DNA from: Acidobacteriota bacterium | Lineage (GTDB): Bacteria; Acidobacteriota; Blastocatellia; Pyrinomonadales; Pyrinomonadaceae | NCBI GenBank assembly: GCA_003697135.1 | Contig: RFGC01000037.1 | Location: forward strand, 186,001-250,000 | Direction of reading: 5' to 3' | DNA length: 64,000 nt | In this document: positions 26,728 to 34,670 of the stretch, in pieces | Layout: each line of letters begins with the position of its first letter | How positions within the stretch are numbered: the first letter of the stretch is position 1 | Program-made: the position numbers and the translations under genes | Notes under the pieces: generated by a model | What the model was told of the DNA's origin: nothing | The model's database searches: none | The model's input: only the letters and a program-made list of their open reading frames with translations

Positions 26728-28443
26728 ATGGAAAATAACCTTTCGGCATCACAAAGAGAAGCATCCGAAGCTGTGGAAGCCGCTCATTTAGCTTCGCTAA
26801 CGGTAGCTAAGTTTGATCAGGCGAAAATTGATCGCATCTGCGAAGCTATGGCAAGAGTAGCACTGGCTGAATCAGCACGGCTCGGTCAGATGGCTCATCA
26901 GGAAACAGGTTTTGGAAAGCCGGAAGACAAATACGAAAAAAATCGCTTTGCTGCGGAAGATGTCTGGAATCATTTCAAAAATCTAAAGACTGTCGGGATT
27001 ATTTCTGATAAAGGTAGCGTTGTTGAAATAGCTTCTCCAAGAGGTGTTGTTGCGGCGATAATTCCTTCTACGAATCCGACTTCTACAGCGATTTTCAAAA
27101 TCATAATAGCAATTAAATCGAGAAACACAATTGTTCTTTCGCCTCATCCCGCGGCTGTTCGGTGCGTAATGGAGACGGCTCGCGTGATGAAGGAAGTAGC
27201 CGTTAAGGAAGGGCTTCCGCCCGACGCAATACATTGCTTGACTGAGCTAACAATTGAAGGCACTGAAACTTTGATGAGACACAAGCAAACTAAAGTAATT
27301 CTTGCGACTGGTGGGCTTGGATTAGTTCGTGCCGCTTATTCTTCAGGAAAACCCGCCTTTGGTGTTGGGCCGGGAAATGTGCCGGTTTACATTGAAAAAA
27401 CTGCCGATTTGGAAAAGGCAGTTTCTGATATTTTGACAGGCACTTGTTTCGATAATGGCACTATTTGTGCTTCGGAGCAGTCGGTCGTAGTTGATGCTTC
27501 GATAGCAAAACAGGTGCGTGAGGAATTCAAACGGCAAGGCGCTCATTTTCTTACTCAAGACGAAGCTGACAAAGTTGCAAAAGTTTTGGTTACAGAGCAG
27601 AGAACACTAAATCCAAAAATTGTTGGAAAATCTGCTGAATACATTGCGAATCTTGCAGGAATTTCGATCCCGCCAAACACTAGATGCTTGATTGCCGATT
27701 GTGGCGGTGTTGGACGCGATTATCCATGGTCAATCGAAAAGCTTTCACCAACGCTTGCTTTCTTTGTTGTGGAAGATTTTGAAAAAGCGGCTTTGAGATG
27801 TTTGGAAGTTCTGAACTTCGGTGGAATGGGGCATACGGTCGGAATGCATACGCGCAATAGACAGGCCGCCATCGCTTTTGCTGAATTGATGCCCGCTGCG
27901 CGGATTTGCATAAATACGCCGACAACTCACGGTGCAATCGGTTTTTCAACCGATCTGCCACCTTCGATGACTTTGGGATGTGGCTCTTGGGGCGGAAATG
28001 TTACAAGCGACAATATCTCGCCGATTCATCTTCTTGATATAAAGCGCGTAGCTTTTGAAACTCGTCCTGTCGGCAAGAAAATTCAACAAACACAGCAGGT
28101 CCAAAAGCCGAAGCCTAGAATAAGTCGAGAAGAGATCGCTGCAATAGTTGATAGTTTCTTAGCAAAGAGGCTTTCCGAATCTGTTGACATTGAAAAGTCT
28201 CGAGCTGAAGATTTGTCTCAGCCCGAGCTAGCTCAATCCACAAGCCCTGTTAAAACCATAATTCATGAGTTAAGATTGCCTGAAAAAACCGAAAATGGTA
28301 AAAGAGCGGTTGATTTTGTAAGCGAAAATGACGTAAGGAACGCACTTGAACGAAACGAGAAGATTTATATTCACTCTAAGACAATAATCACACCAGCGGC
28401 ACGTGATTTGGGTGAGGAGAAAGATATTTTCGTTAAAACTTAG
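26728..28443 (+). CDS. CoA-acylating aldehyde dehydrogenase (EutE/PduP/AdhE-like) with extra C-terminal module
   Basis: A 571-residue microcompartment aldehyde dehydrogenase predicted to convert an aldehyde, NAD+ and CoA into acyl-CoA. The core (residues about 1-450) shows [28 protein letters not shown], the catalytic Cys247 in NGTICASEQ, and [12 protein letters not shown]. It resembles the AdhE/sulfoacetaldehyde branch more than short PduP. PduP-type enzymes are about 465 residues; here about 120 residues are added. A Gln/Pro-rich linker leads to an amphipathic helix at 465-482 ([17 protein letters not shown]) that looks like an encapsulation peptide. A small module at 528-570 ends with [17 protein letters not shown], similar to the T-P-x-A-R segment in EutT-type proteins. 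No N-terminal encapsulation peptide is seen. Substrate unknown. Confidence 0.92.
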   Translation: MENNLSASQREASEAVEAAHLASLTVAKFDQAKIDRICEAMARVALAESARLGQMAHQETGFGKPEDKYEKNRFAAEDVWNHFKNLKTVGIISDKGSVVEIASPRGVVAAIIPSTNPTSTAIFKIIIAIKSRNTIVLSPHPAAVRCVMETARVMKEVAVKEGLPPDAIHCLTELTIEGTETLMRHKQTKVILATGGLGLVRAAYSSGKPAFGVGPGNVPVYIEKTADLEKAVSDILTGTCFDNGTICASEQSVVVDASIAKQVREEFKRQGAHFLTQDEADKVAKVLVTEQRTLNPKIVGKSAEYIANLAGISIPPNTRCLIADCGGVGRDYPWSIEKLSPTLAFFVVEDFEKAALRCLEVLNFGGMGHTVGMHTRNRQAAIAFAELMPAARICINTPTTHGAIGFSTDLPPSMTLGCGSWGGNVTSDNISPIHLLDIKRVAFETRPVGKKIQQTQQVQKPKPRISREEIAAIVDSFLAKRLSESVDIEKSRAEDLSQPELAQSTSPVKTIIHELRLPEKTENGKRAVDFVSENDVRNALERNEKIYIHSKTIITPAARDLGEEKDIFVKT

Positions 28444-28457
28444 GTCTTTTTATTGTA

Positions 28458-29267
28458 ATGGCGGGGAAATCCGTTTTGGAAAAATGCTCTAATTGCGGTG
28501 CAAAGGTTCGCTCAAGAGCGCGTTATTGTCACCGATGCGGTAAGCCTCTCGGCCTGTCGCAAGATAATGCATCAGAAGAGTCTGCAAAATTATCTGAAGC
28601 TCTCAAAAATAATGAAACTACCAAATTAGATACAGGCGAGATAGAGGCTGAAGTTGCAAAACTGAAAAGGATTACGTTGAAAGAGTTGCAAGATGATGAG
28701 ATTTCTTCTGCGAATCTTCATGAAGAGAAATCTTTAGAAGAGGTTAGCCATGAGAAGCGAGAAGTAGGGCAGCATGAAACTGGAGAAGTGTTAAACGAAG
28801 ATAGAACTTTAGCCACCGAAGAAGGCAACGAAGAAGAATTCCAAGCTGAAGAGGAGAGAATCCAGGCTAAAAGTGAACGGATTTTGAAGGATGAGTTTGA
28901 AAGAGGTGATGTTTCTTCTTTTGAAAAGCCCATAAGAAAACCTGAAGCTCCGTTAGAAGTTTTTCTTGGTCGCAACGAAGATTACGACAGACCTATAAAA
29001 AAACCAACTGCTCCTCTTGAGTTTGTAAATGATGAGCTAACTTCAGAAGCATTTGCCCCGGCGGGAGTAGCTGATTCAAAAGATGAGCTTGATGATATTA
29101 CTGAAGATGCGACACAACAAACATTAGTAGCTAAAAAGCTGGTTTCTGAGGATAGTGCGGTAGGGATAGTTCCTGAAAGTAGAGGGGTTTTTTTGTATTT
29201 AGCTACGGCACTCGTCCTTTCTCTAGTTTCACTGTTGTTATTATTGATGATGATCTGGCTCAAGTGA
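28458..29267 (+). CDS. zinc-ribbon, acidic linker, C-tail-anchored membrane protein in the microcompartment locus
   Basis: A 269-residue protein of unknown function. Residues 10-32 form a zinc ribbon (C-S-N-C-G then C-H-R-C-G). Residues about 40-240 are strongly acidic and probably disordered, with two copies of a short motif near residues 155-195: KPIRKPEAPLEVF and RPIKKPTAPLEFV. The last 22 or so residues are one hydrophobic helix ending in WLK, so the protein should be a C-terminal tail anchor with its bulk in the cytoplasm. It sits 14 bases after the dehydrogenase gene and 3 bases before the second BMC-H gene, so cotranslation is likely. The repeats could be ligands for shell or cargo, and the anchor could tether the compartment to the membrane (speculative). 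Confidence 0.8.
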   Translation: MAGKSVLEKCSNCGAKVRSRARYCHRCGKPLGLSQDNASEESAKLSEALKNNETTKLDTGEIEAEVAKLKRITLKELQDDEISSANLHEEKSLEEVSHEKREVGQHETGEVLNEDRTLATEEGNEEEFQAEEERIQAKSERILKDEFERGDVSSFEKPIRKPEAPLEVFLGRNEDYDRPIKKPTAPLEFVNDELTSEAFAPAGVADSKDELDDITEDATQQTLVAKKLVSEDSAVGIVPESRGVFLYLATALVLSLVSLLLLLMMIWLK

Positions 29268-29270
29268 TGT

Positions 29271-29594
29271 ATGGAAGCGCTTGGAATGGTTGAGACAAAA
29301 GGTTTTGTAGCAATGATTGAAGCGGCTGATGCCATGGTAAAAGCCGCAAACGTGAGGCTTGTAGGCTATGAGAAAATAGACGCAGGGTTGGTGACGGCAA
29401 TAGTGCGTGGAGAGGTCGGCGCTGTTAAAGCAGCTGTTGAGGCTGGAGCAGCAGCGGCAAGGCGTGTTGGAGAAGTTGTAGGAGTTCATGTCATCCCGCG
29501 TCCTCACCAAGAGTTGGTTTGGGGAATACCGGTGATAGAAACCGGACAAACAACGAGAAAGAAAATTTCTGGCTCTGTTCCTGAAAGAGACTAA
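29271..29594 (+). CDS. bacterial microcompartment shell protein, BMC-H type
   Basis: A 107-residue hexameric shell protein. It begins at once with the family start [12 protein letters not shown] and continues with [34 protein letters not shown] and [13 protein letters not shown] short 20-residue tail follows. It is a close paralogue of the first shell protein in the locus (DNA similarity is visible in several stretches). The pore loop is E-K-I-D-A-G: an Asp replaces the first Gly of the canonical K-I-G-S-G, which would put a ring of six acidic groups near the pore. The start is 3 bases after the previous stop. Confidence 0.93.
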   Translation: MEALGMVETKGFVAMIEAADAMVKAANVRLVGYEKIDAGLVTAIVRGEVGAVKAAVEAGAAAARRVGEVVGVHVIPRPHQELVWGIPVIETGQTTRKKISGSVPERD

Positions 29595-29668
29595 TTTCTT
29601 GCGTTTTGTTAGAATTTTGTAGCTTGATGAAAAATCTATCAGGTTGAAGCTAGGAGGATTTGCTGAGC

Positions 29669-30424
29669 ATGAAAGGTGTTGTTTTGGCAGGTGGATTGGG
29701 AACAAGGCTTTATCCATTGACGAAAGTCACGAACAAGCATTTGCTACCTGTTTATAATCAACCGATGATTTACTATCCGATTCAAACGCTGATAAATGCA
29801 GGCATTCAAGACATAATGATCGTGACGGGTGGCAATTCTGCCGGGGATTTTCTGAGGCTTTTAGGGAACGGAAAAGATTTCGGCTTGAAGCATCTAAATT
29901 ACACCTATCAAGAAGGTGAAGGCGGAATAGCTGATGCTTTAAGACTTGCCGAGCATTTTGCCGACGGAGACCTGATATGCGTAATTTTAGGAGATAACAT
30001 AATCGAAGGTAACATAGTCAAAGCCAAAGAAGATTTTGAGAGACAAGGAAAGGGAGCAAAGATTTTACTCAAAAAAGTTCCAGACCCGCAAAGGTTCGGT
30101 GTTCCCGAATTAGACGGAGACCGAATCATTAGAATAGAGGAAAAACCGAAAATTCCGAAGTCGGATTACGCAGTTACTGGAATTTACTTTTACGATAGCC
30201 GTGTTTTTGAGATAATTAAAACTTTGAAGCCCTCGCTGCGTGGTGAGCTTGAGATAACGGATGTTAATAACGATTACATAGAGCGCGGCGAAATGACTTG
30301 GGCAGAGCTTGAAGGTTGGTGGACTGATGCAGGAACTTTCGATAGTCTCTTGAGGGCATCAAATTTGGTTGCAAAGACAGGAGCAAATAAATTAAATCAA
30401 CCACTTTCCGCTGTGGAGGGTTGA
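29669..30424 (+). CDS. rfbA: glucose-1-phosphate thymidylyltransferase, short form (RmlA/RfbA)
   Basis: A 251-residue sugar-nucleotide transferase making dTDP-glucose from glucose-1-phosphate and dTTP. The signature GGLGTRLYPLT is near residue 7, with KHLLPVYNQPMIYYPI next, then VILGDN with the metal-binding Asp and IEEKP. The upstream GGAGG at 29653-29657 selects the ATG at 29669 over a TTG nine bases earlier. It is shorter than classical RmlA (about 290 residues) and lacks the C-terminal allosteric extension, as in the known short forms. It lies 74 bases after the second shell gene and is coupled to the rmlC-like gene. Confidence 0.88.
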   Translation: MKGVVLAGGLGTRLYPLTKVTNKHLLPVYNQPMIYYPIQTLINAGIQDIMIVTGGNSAGDFLRLLGNGKDFGLKHLNYTYQEGEGGIADALRLAEHFADGDLICVILGDNIIEGNIVKAKEDFERQGKGAKILLKKVPDPQRFGVPELDGDRIIRIEEKPKIPKSDYAVTGIYFYDSRVFEIIKTLKPSLRGELEITDVNNDYIERGEMTWAELEGWWTDAGTFDSLLRASNLVAKTGANKLNQPLSAVEG

Positions 30425-30428
30425 AGAA

Positions 30429-30938
30429 ATGTTGCAGGAAGTGCAAAGAATCGAAGAGCCGATTTTCAAAGTCGGTAAGATTCATGACGTAGTTGTTTAT
30501 CCGTTGAAAAAGCATGTTGACGAAAGAGGGTGGTTGGCAGAACTCTTTCGTCAAGACGAAATTGCGGAAGAATTTTATCCTGTGATGGCTTATATTTCTG
30601 TTACAGAACCACTTGTGCAGAGAGGTCCACATGAACATAGAGATCAAGCCGATCTTTTCTGCTTTATAGGTTCGGGGAATTTCAAGCTTAAACTTTGGGA
30701 CAATCGCCCAGATTCACCGACCTACCGATGCGTCATGACGCTTTACGTTGGTGCAGATAATCCGCAAGCGGTGATAATACCGAAAGGCGTCGTTCACGCT
30801 TACAAAAATATCAGCAAAACTGAAAAAGGCATTGTTTTGAATTTCCCGAACAGACTCTACATGGGTAAAGGCAGGAAAGAAAAAGTTGACGAGATACGCC
30901 ACGAGGACGATCCAAATACCATTTTTGTTATGGATTGA
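30429..30938 (+). CDS. dTDP-4-dehydrorhamnose 3,5-epimerase-like cupin (RmlC family)
   Basis: A 169-residue cupin. The pattern R-G-P-H-E-H-R-D-Q-A-D-L-F-C-F-I-G-S-G corresponds to the active-site segment of RmlC (R-G-L-H-Y-Q), followed by LKLWDNRPDSPT and VIIPKGVVHAYKN with the catalytic-type Tyr. The family acts on dTDP-4-keto-6-deoxyglucose in rhamnose synthesis. Differences around the active site leave WxcM-like or other keto-sugar epimerases possible. It begins 4 bases after rfbA. The dehydratase of the pathway (rfbB) lies about 29 kb away in this window; no RmlD reductase was seen. Confidence 0.78.
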   Translation: MLQEVQRIEEPIFKVGKIHDVVVYPLKKHVDERGWLAELFRQDEIAEEFYPVMAYISVTEPLVQRGPHEHRDQADLFCFIGSGNFKLKLWDNRPDSPTYRCVMTLYVGADNPQAVIIPKGVVHAYKNISKTEKGIVLNFPNRLYMGKGRKEKVDEIRHEDDPNTIFVMD

Positions 30939-30999
30939 TTTAGAACTCGACACCTGAGATTCTTTAGCATCTGCTGTTTAATTTTTAACTTCTCTCTAT

Positions 31000-31027
31000 C
31001 GGGAAAAGATTCAAAACTTCCCGTTTT
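31000..31027 (+). terminator. possible intrinsic terminator after the rfbA-rmlC-like unit
   Basis: CGGGAA at 31000-31005 pairs with TTCCCG at 31018-31023 across a 12-base loop and is followed by TTTTG. The stem is short and the T run brief. It lies about 60 bases after the rmlC-like stop and before the next kinase gene. Confidence 0.4.
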
Positions 31028-31144
31028 GTCGGTCTGTTTCTATCTACCGCTTGGATTGTTAGTTAAGAAAGTGATAAATTACCTTCGGAAATCGCAAAAA
31101 ATGTTAGTAGTAAAGCTCTTGGTTTTGAAAAGCAGTAAGAACAA

Positions 31145-32701
31145 ATGAGAGAATGCCGAAAATGTTATGCATGTTATCCTGATGAAGTAACGGTTTGTCC
31201 CGCCGATGGTGCAGAGACACGCCTAACGCTAGCAGGTGATTTGATGCTTGATGGCAGATACTTGCTGAGGCAACGCCTTGGTAGTGGTGCAATGGGGCAA
31301 GTTTATCTAGCTACGGATTCCAAGTTAGAAACCAAAAGGGTGGCTGTAAAAATCTTGAAACAAGAAATCATGGATTCAGAACATTTGCAAGAAAACGAAG
31401 CTATTTTGCGATTCGAGAGAGAAGCAAAAGCGGCGGCTTTGCTCAATCATCCTCATATCGTAGCTGTTAGTGACTATGGCAAAGCCAAAGAAAGAGAAAA
31501 TGTTTTTTATATTGTGATGGAATATGTTGATGGAGAGACGCTTCATAAACTTTTGCGAAGGGAAGGAACTTTAACAATAAAGCGCGCCGTCAATTTGTTA
31601 AGGCAAATAGTTGCAGGTGTTGGAGCGGCTCACGCAGTCGGGATATTGCATCGAGACTTAAAGCCTGGGAATATCTTTTTGCTCCAGAATGCTCACGGAT
31701 TTGAAGATGGCTTCATAAAGGTTGGTGATTTCGGCTTAGCCAAATTACTTAATGTATCTGAAGGAAGAGACAGCGCCTCAGGACCAAATTCTCGCGGAAT
31801 TATAGGAACGCCTGAATTTATGGCTCCGGAGCAGATAGATGGTCGAGAAACAATAGATGTGCGTGCAGACATTTATGCGGTCGGAACAATTGCTTATCTA
31901 ATGCTAGGCGGAAGATGTCCGTTTATTGGTGAGACTATCCAAATTCTAGCTCAAAAGGTGAATCCTTATCATCAAGTCCCGCCACTTTCCTCATTGCGTT
32001 CTGATATACCTAAGAAGATTGAGGAAGTTATAATGTGGGCGATAGAAAGAGAAGTTGAAAGACGTCCGAAGAGTTTGCAGGAATGGATAAGGGCGTTGGA
32101 GCAAGCGTCGGAAGGTGTTGACGAAAAGAGAACTCAAAAAACAAAGCTTGTGATTTTAGCTCCTCAAGGTGCTGAGGTTTACGTCAATGATGAGCGCAAA
32201 GGAACAGTTGGTAATTCGGAGAAGTTGATCATAAGTGATATTCCAGTAGGGAATCACGTATTGAGAATCTCAAAGAAGGGCAGTAGAGATGACGAAAGAG
32301 TTATAGAAGTGCGCGGTGATATTGATGAGCAAGTTATACAAGCACAACTAAAAGACGAATCACAAAGAAGTAGTGGCAGGCAGTCGGTCATACCCGGTGT
32401 TGTAGCTTGCACCAAATGCGGTGCTAGATTTGCGGAAGGGGTTAAGTTTTGTGGGCGGTGTGGTAATTCTAGTTTTGAGATTGTCAATCTGTCGGCTAAT
32501 AAAGTTTTTTGCAAAAGATGTTCTTTTGTTAATCCTGCAAATGCTAATTTTTGCGGTTCTTGCGGATTTCCGATAGAAAAAACTCTTGTTTCGCCTGATT
32601 TACAACAGCAAGTAACACAAGGTCAAAAGGTTTGCTCCAGATGCGGTAAAGTTTATCCTGTTACTGTAAGATTCTGCGGGAAATGCGGTATAAGTATTTA
32701 G
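31145..32701 (+). CDS. Ser/Thr protein kinase with PEGA domain and zinc ribbons
   Basis: A 518-residue predicted cytoplasmic kinase. A short Cys motif (CRKCYACYPD...C) opens the chain. The kinase domain (about residues 38-310) has GSGAMGQVYLA, VAVKILK, HRDLKPGN, DFGLAK and APEQ and appears fully active. A PEGA-like beta domain follows at about 334-402 (APQGAEVYVNDERKGTVG). Three zinc ribbons close the chain: C-T-K-C-G...C-G-R-C-G, C-K-R-C...C-G-S-C-G and C-S-R-C-G...C-G-K-C-G. No transmembrane helix is seen, so the PEGA domain here is probably an intracellular binding module. Targets unknown. Confidence 0.92.
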   Translation: MRECRKCYACYPDEVTVCPADGAETRLTLAGDLMLDGRYLLRQRLGSGAMGQVYLATDSKLETKRVAVKILKQEIMDSEHLQENEAILRFEREAKAAALLNHPHIVAVSDYGKAKERENVFYIVMEYVDGETLHKLLRREGTLTIKRAVNLLRQIVAGVGAAHAVGILHRDLKPGNIFLLQNAHGFEDGFIKVGDFGLAKLLNVSEGRDSASGPNSRGIIGTPEFMAPEQIDGRETIDVRADIYAVGTIAYLMLGGRCPFIGETIQILAQKVNPYHQVPPLSSLRSDIPKKIEEVIMWAIEREVERRPKSLQEWIRALEQASEGVDEKRTQKTKLVILAPQGAEVYVNDERKGTVGNSEKLIISDIPVGNHVLRISKKGSRDDERVIEVRGDIDEQVIQAQLKDESQRSSGRQSVIPGVVACTKCGARFAEGVKFCGRCGNSSFEIVNLSANKVFCKRCSFVNPANANFCGSCGFPIEKTLVSPDLQQQVTQGQKVCSRCGKVYPVTVRFCGKCGISI

Positions 32702-32723
32702 CTTCAAAAAGGAGGTGGTCTCT

Positions 32724-32822
32724 TTGTTTGGACTGCCTATCGAAATGAGATTGACTAAACTTTTGAAAATAAATAAAATTGAAGCGTCGAGGTGGGATTT
32801 ATGGGCTATCCGGCTAAGGTAA
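32724..32822 (+). CDS. possible leader ORF before the MerR gene
   Basis: A 32-codon frame beginning with TTG, ending at TAA inside the MerR gene and overlapping the MerR ATG by 22 bases in another frame. It is preceded at the right distance by AAGGAGGTGG (32709-32718), the strongest ribosome site in the window, which has no other start to serve. The peptide starts [18 protein letters not shown] and is basic. It may couple or attenuate MerR translation. It could also be a chance frame. Confidence 0.35.
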   Translation: MFGLPIEMRLTKLLKINKIEASRWDLWAIRLR

Positions 32823-33325
32823 TTCCTGAGAAACTCTTTTTCAAGATTGGTGAAGTTTGCGATATAGTGGGTGTTCAAGCGCATGTTTTAAGATACTGGG
32901 AAACAGAATTCCCAATGCTTTCACCGCAAAAGAATCGCTCTGGCCAAAGAACCTACAGGCGTCGTGATGTTGAAATAGCTTTGCGAATCAAAGAACTTCT
33001 CTACGATGAGCTTTACACCATAGCAGGAGCAAAGAAAAAATTACAAGCAGAACTTCGCGAAGCTAGCCGTTTGAAGGTTGTCCCACCAGTTGAGAAGAAG
33101 GAACAAGAATTGCCCGAAAAGAGTGGGCGAGAGCTAGAAGAAGAAAGTGACGAATACTCCTACTACAGAGAAAGCCGACAGCCGGAAGAATTTACAGGAA
33201 ATTTGGTTTTAACTGAAGAAAGACGCGAAGCCTTGAGGAAGATAGCTTCGGAACTCCTTGAGCTTCGCGAAATACTTAGAAAAAAGCCTTTTGAGGACGA
33301 ACAGCCAAGATTCAGCAGATATTAG
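32801..33325 (+). CDS. MerR-family transcriptional regulator
   Basis: A 174-residue DNA-binding regulator. The winged helix-turn-helix is at about residues 10-80: [25 protein letters not shown] followed by R-T-Y-R-R-R-D-V-E and [17 protein letters not shown]. The chain continues with an acidic, helical tail without a cysteine-based metal site, so it is not a metal-sensing MerR. A similar arrangement is found in the short MerR proteins next to ihf or cell-cycle genes. Start at the ATG; a GTG three codons earlier is also possible. It lies 99 bases after the zinc-ribbon kinase gene and may be in the same transcript. Operator and ligand unknown. Confidence 0.88.
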   Translation: MGYPAKVIPEKLFFKIGEVCDIVGVQAHVLRYWETEFPMLSPQKNRSGQRTYRRRDVEIALRIKELLYDELYTIAGAKKKLQAELREASRLKVVPPVEKKEQELPEKSGRELEEESDEYSYYRESRQPEEFTGNLVLTEERREALRKIASELLELREILRKKPFEDEQPRFSRY

Positions 33326-33377
33326 ATTGCGCTTTTTTCATGAAAAAGCTGACTGCTTTGGCACTTCTGCAACTCAG

Positions 33378-34562
33378 TTAAGCGCAAATCTCGTTCAGAA
33401 AACTTTTTCCTTCCTTCAATTGAACTCCAAAGTTTTCTGCAATAGTTTGTCCAATATCAGCAAGCGATTCTCTAGTGCCTAGAAAAACGCCTTTTCGTGC
33501 CGTTTTCCCATAGCAAAGCAAAGGCACATATTCGCGTGTATGGTCTGTGCCCTTGTATGTCGGATCATTACCGTGATCAGCCGTTAAAATCAGTAAATCC
33601 TTTTCCTTGAGTTGCTCTAAAATCTCAGCCAATCGAAAATCAAAGTATTCAAGGGCTTCTGCGTAGCCTTCAACGTTGCGACGATGCCCATAGAGCATGT
33701 CGAAATCAACTAGGTTCGCAAAAATCAAGCCTTTTGATTCGGAGGCTAGAGTTTCAATTGTCCTGTCAATCGCTTGCTGATTATTTTTAGCTGTTAAATC
33801 TTGCGTAATTCCAACTGAGTTATAAATCGAGGCAATTTTGCCGATTCCGATAACGTCGAAACCTGCTGCTTTTAGTTTTGGCAAAAGATTGTCGTCGGGT
33901 GGAGAGATTGCGTAGTCGTGGCGGTTTTCCGTGCGTTTGAAATTCTCTGCATTAGTTCCAATGAAGGGTCTTGCAATGACTCTTCCGACTTTGTCTTCTC
34001 CGTCGAGAATACGTCTAGCAATCTCGCATATTTCATAAAGTCGTTTCAAAGGTATCACTTCTTCATGCGCCGCTATTTGAAATACCGAATCTGCTGAAGT
34101 ATAAACAATTGGTTTGCCTGTCTTGATATGTTCTTCGCCCAACTGTTTTATTATCTCTGTTCCCGATGCTGGAATGTTTCCTAAAATACCGGGCAAACCA
34201 GCCTCTTTTACGAAACGCTCGATTATTCTTTCGGGAAATCCGTTCGGATAAGTCGGAAAAGCCTTTTCCAAGATGATTCCGGCAATTTCCCAATGCCCTG
34301 TAGTTGTGTCTTTGCCGTTTGATTTCAATGCGCATTTTCCGTAGCAACCAATCGGATTTTCAACTGCGGGAAGATTCTCGAAGTTTCTTATATTTCCCAA
34401 GCCCAGCTTTTGTAGATTAGGAAGAGTCAGTTTTCGATATTTCAAAATACTTCCTAAAGTGTCGGCTCCTTTGTCGTTCCAATCAGCGGCATCGGGCATT
34501 TCGCCGATTCCCACCGAGTCCAAGACAATCAAACAAATCCTTTCAAATTTTCTGTTAGTCAT
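33378..34562 (-). CDS. deoB: phosphopentomutase
   Basis: A 394-residue phosphopentomutase that interconverts ribose-1- (or deoxyribose-1-) and -5-phosphate in nucleoside salvage. It belongs to the alkaline-phosphatase superfamily with two manganese ions. The N-terminal ICLIVLDSVGIGEMPDA holds the first metal Asp; KDTTTGHWE has the phospho-acceptor Thr; TADHGNDPT and G-T-D-H-T-R-E-Y carry the C-terminal metal ligands. Length is typical. It converges with the MerR gene; the 52-base gap contains a 7-base AT-rich inverted repeat (33331-33349) without clear function. Confidence 0.95.
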   Translation of the reverse strand: MTNRKFERICLIVLDSVGIGEMPDAADWNDKGADTLGSILKYRKLTLPNLQKLGLGNIRNFENLPAVENPIGCYGKCALKSNGKDTTTGHWEIAGIILEKAFPTYPNGFPERIIERFVKEAGLPGILGNIPASGTEIIKQLGEEHIKTGKPIVYTSADSVFQIAAHEEVIPLKRLYEICEIARRILDGEDKVGRVIARPFIGTNAENFKRTENRHDYAISPPDDNLLPKLKAAGFDVIGIGKIASIYNSVGITQDLTAKNNQQAIDRTIETLASESKGLIFANLVDFDMLYGHRRNVEGYAEALEYFDFRLAEILEQLKEKDLLILTADHGNDPTYKGTDHTREYVPLLCYGKTARKGVFLGTRESLADIGQTIAENFGVQLKEGKSFLNEICA

Positions 34563-34670
34563 AAACCAAGACCTAGATTATCATGATAGCTTTTCACCCG
34601 CCTTTGGAGCAAAGATTCTGCGGTAAAAGGCTTTAGAGCATTGAGTTTGAAATAACTGGAGTTTTTGCCT

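Noticed and set aside
33331-33349. Inverted repeat GCTTTTT/AAAAAGC between merR and deoB as terminator
   Set aside because: The stem is almost only A-T and is not followed by a T run on either strand, so it is too weak to call.
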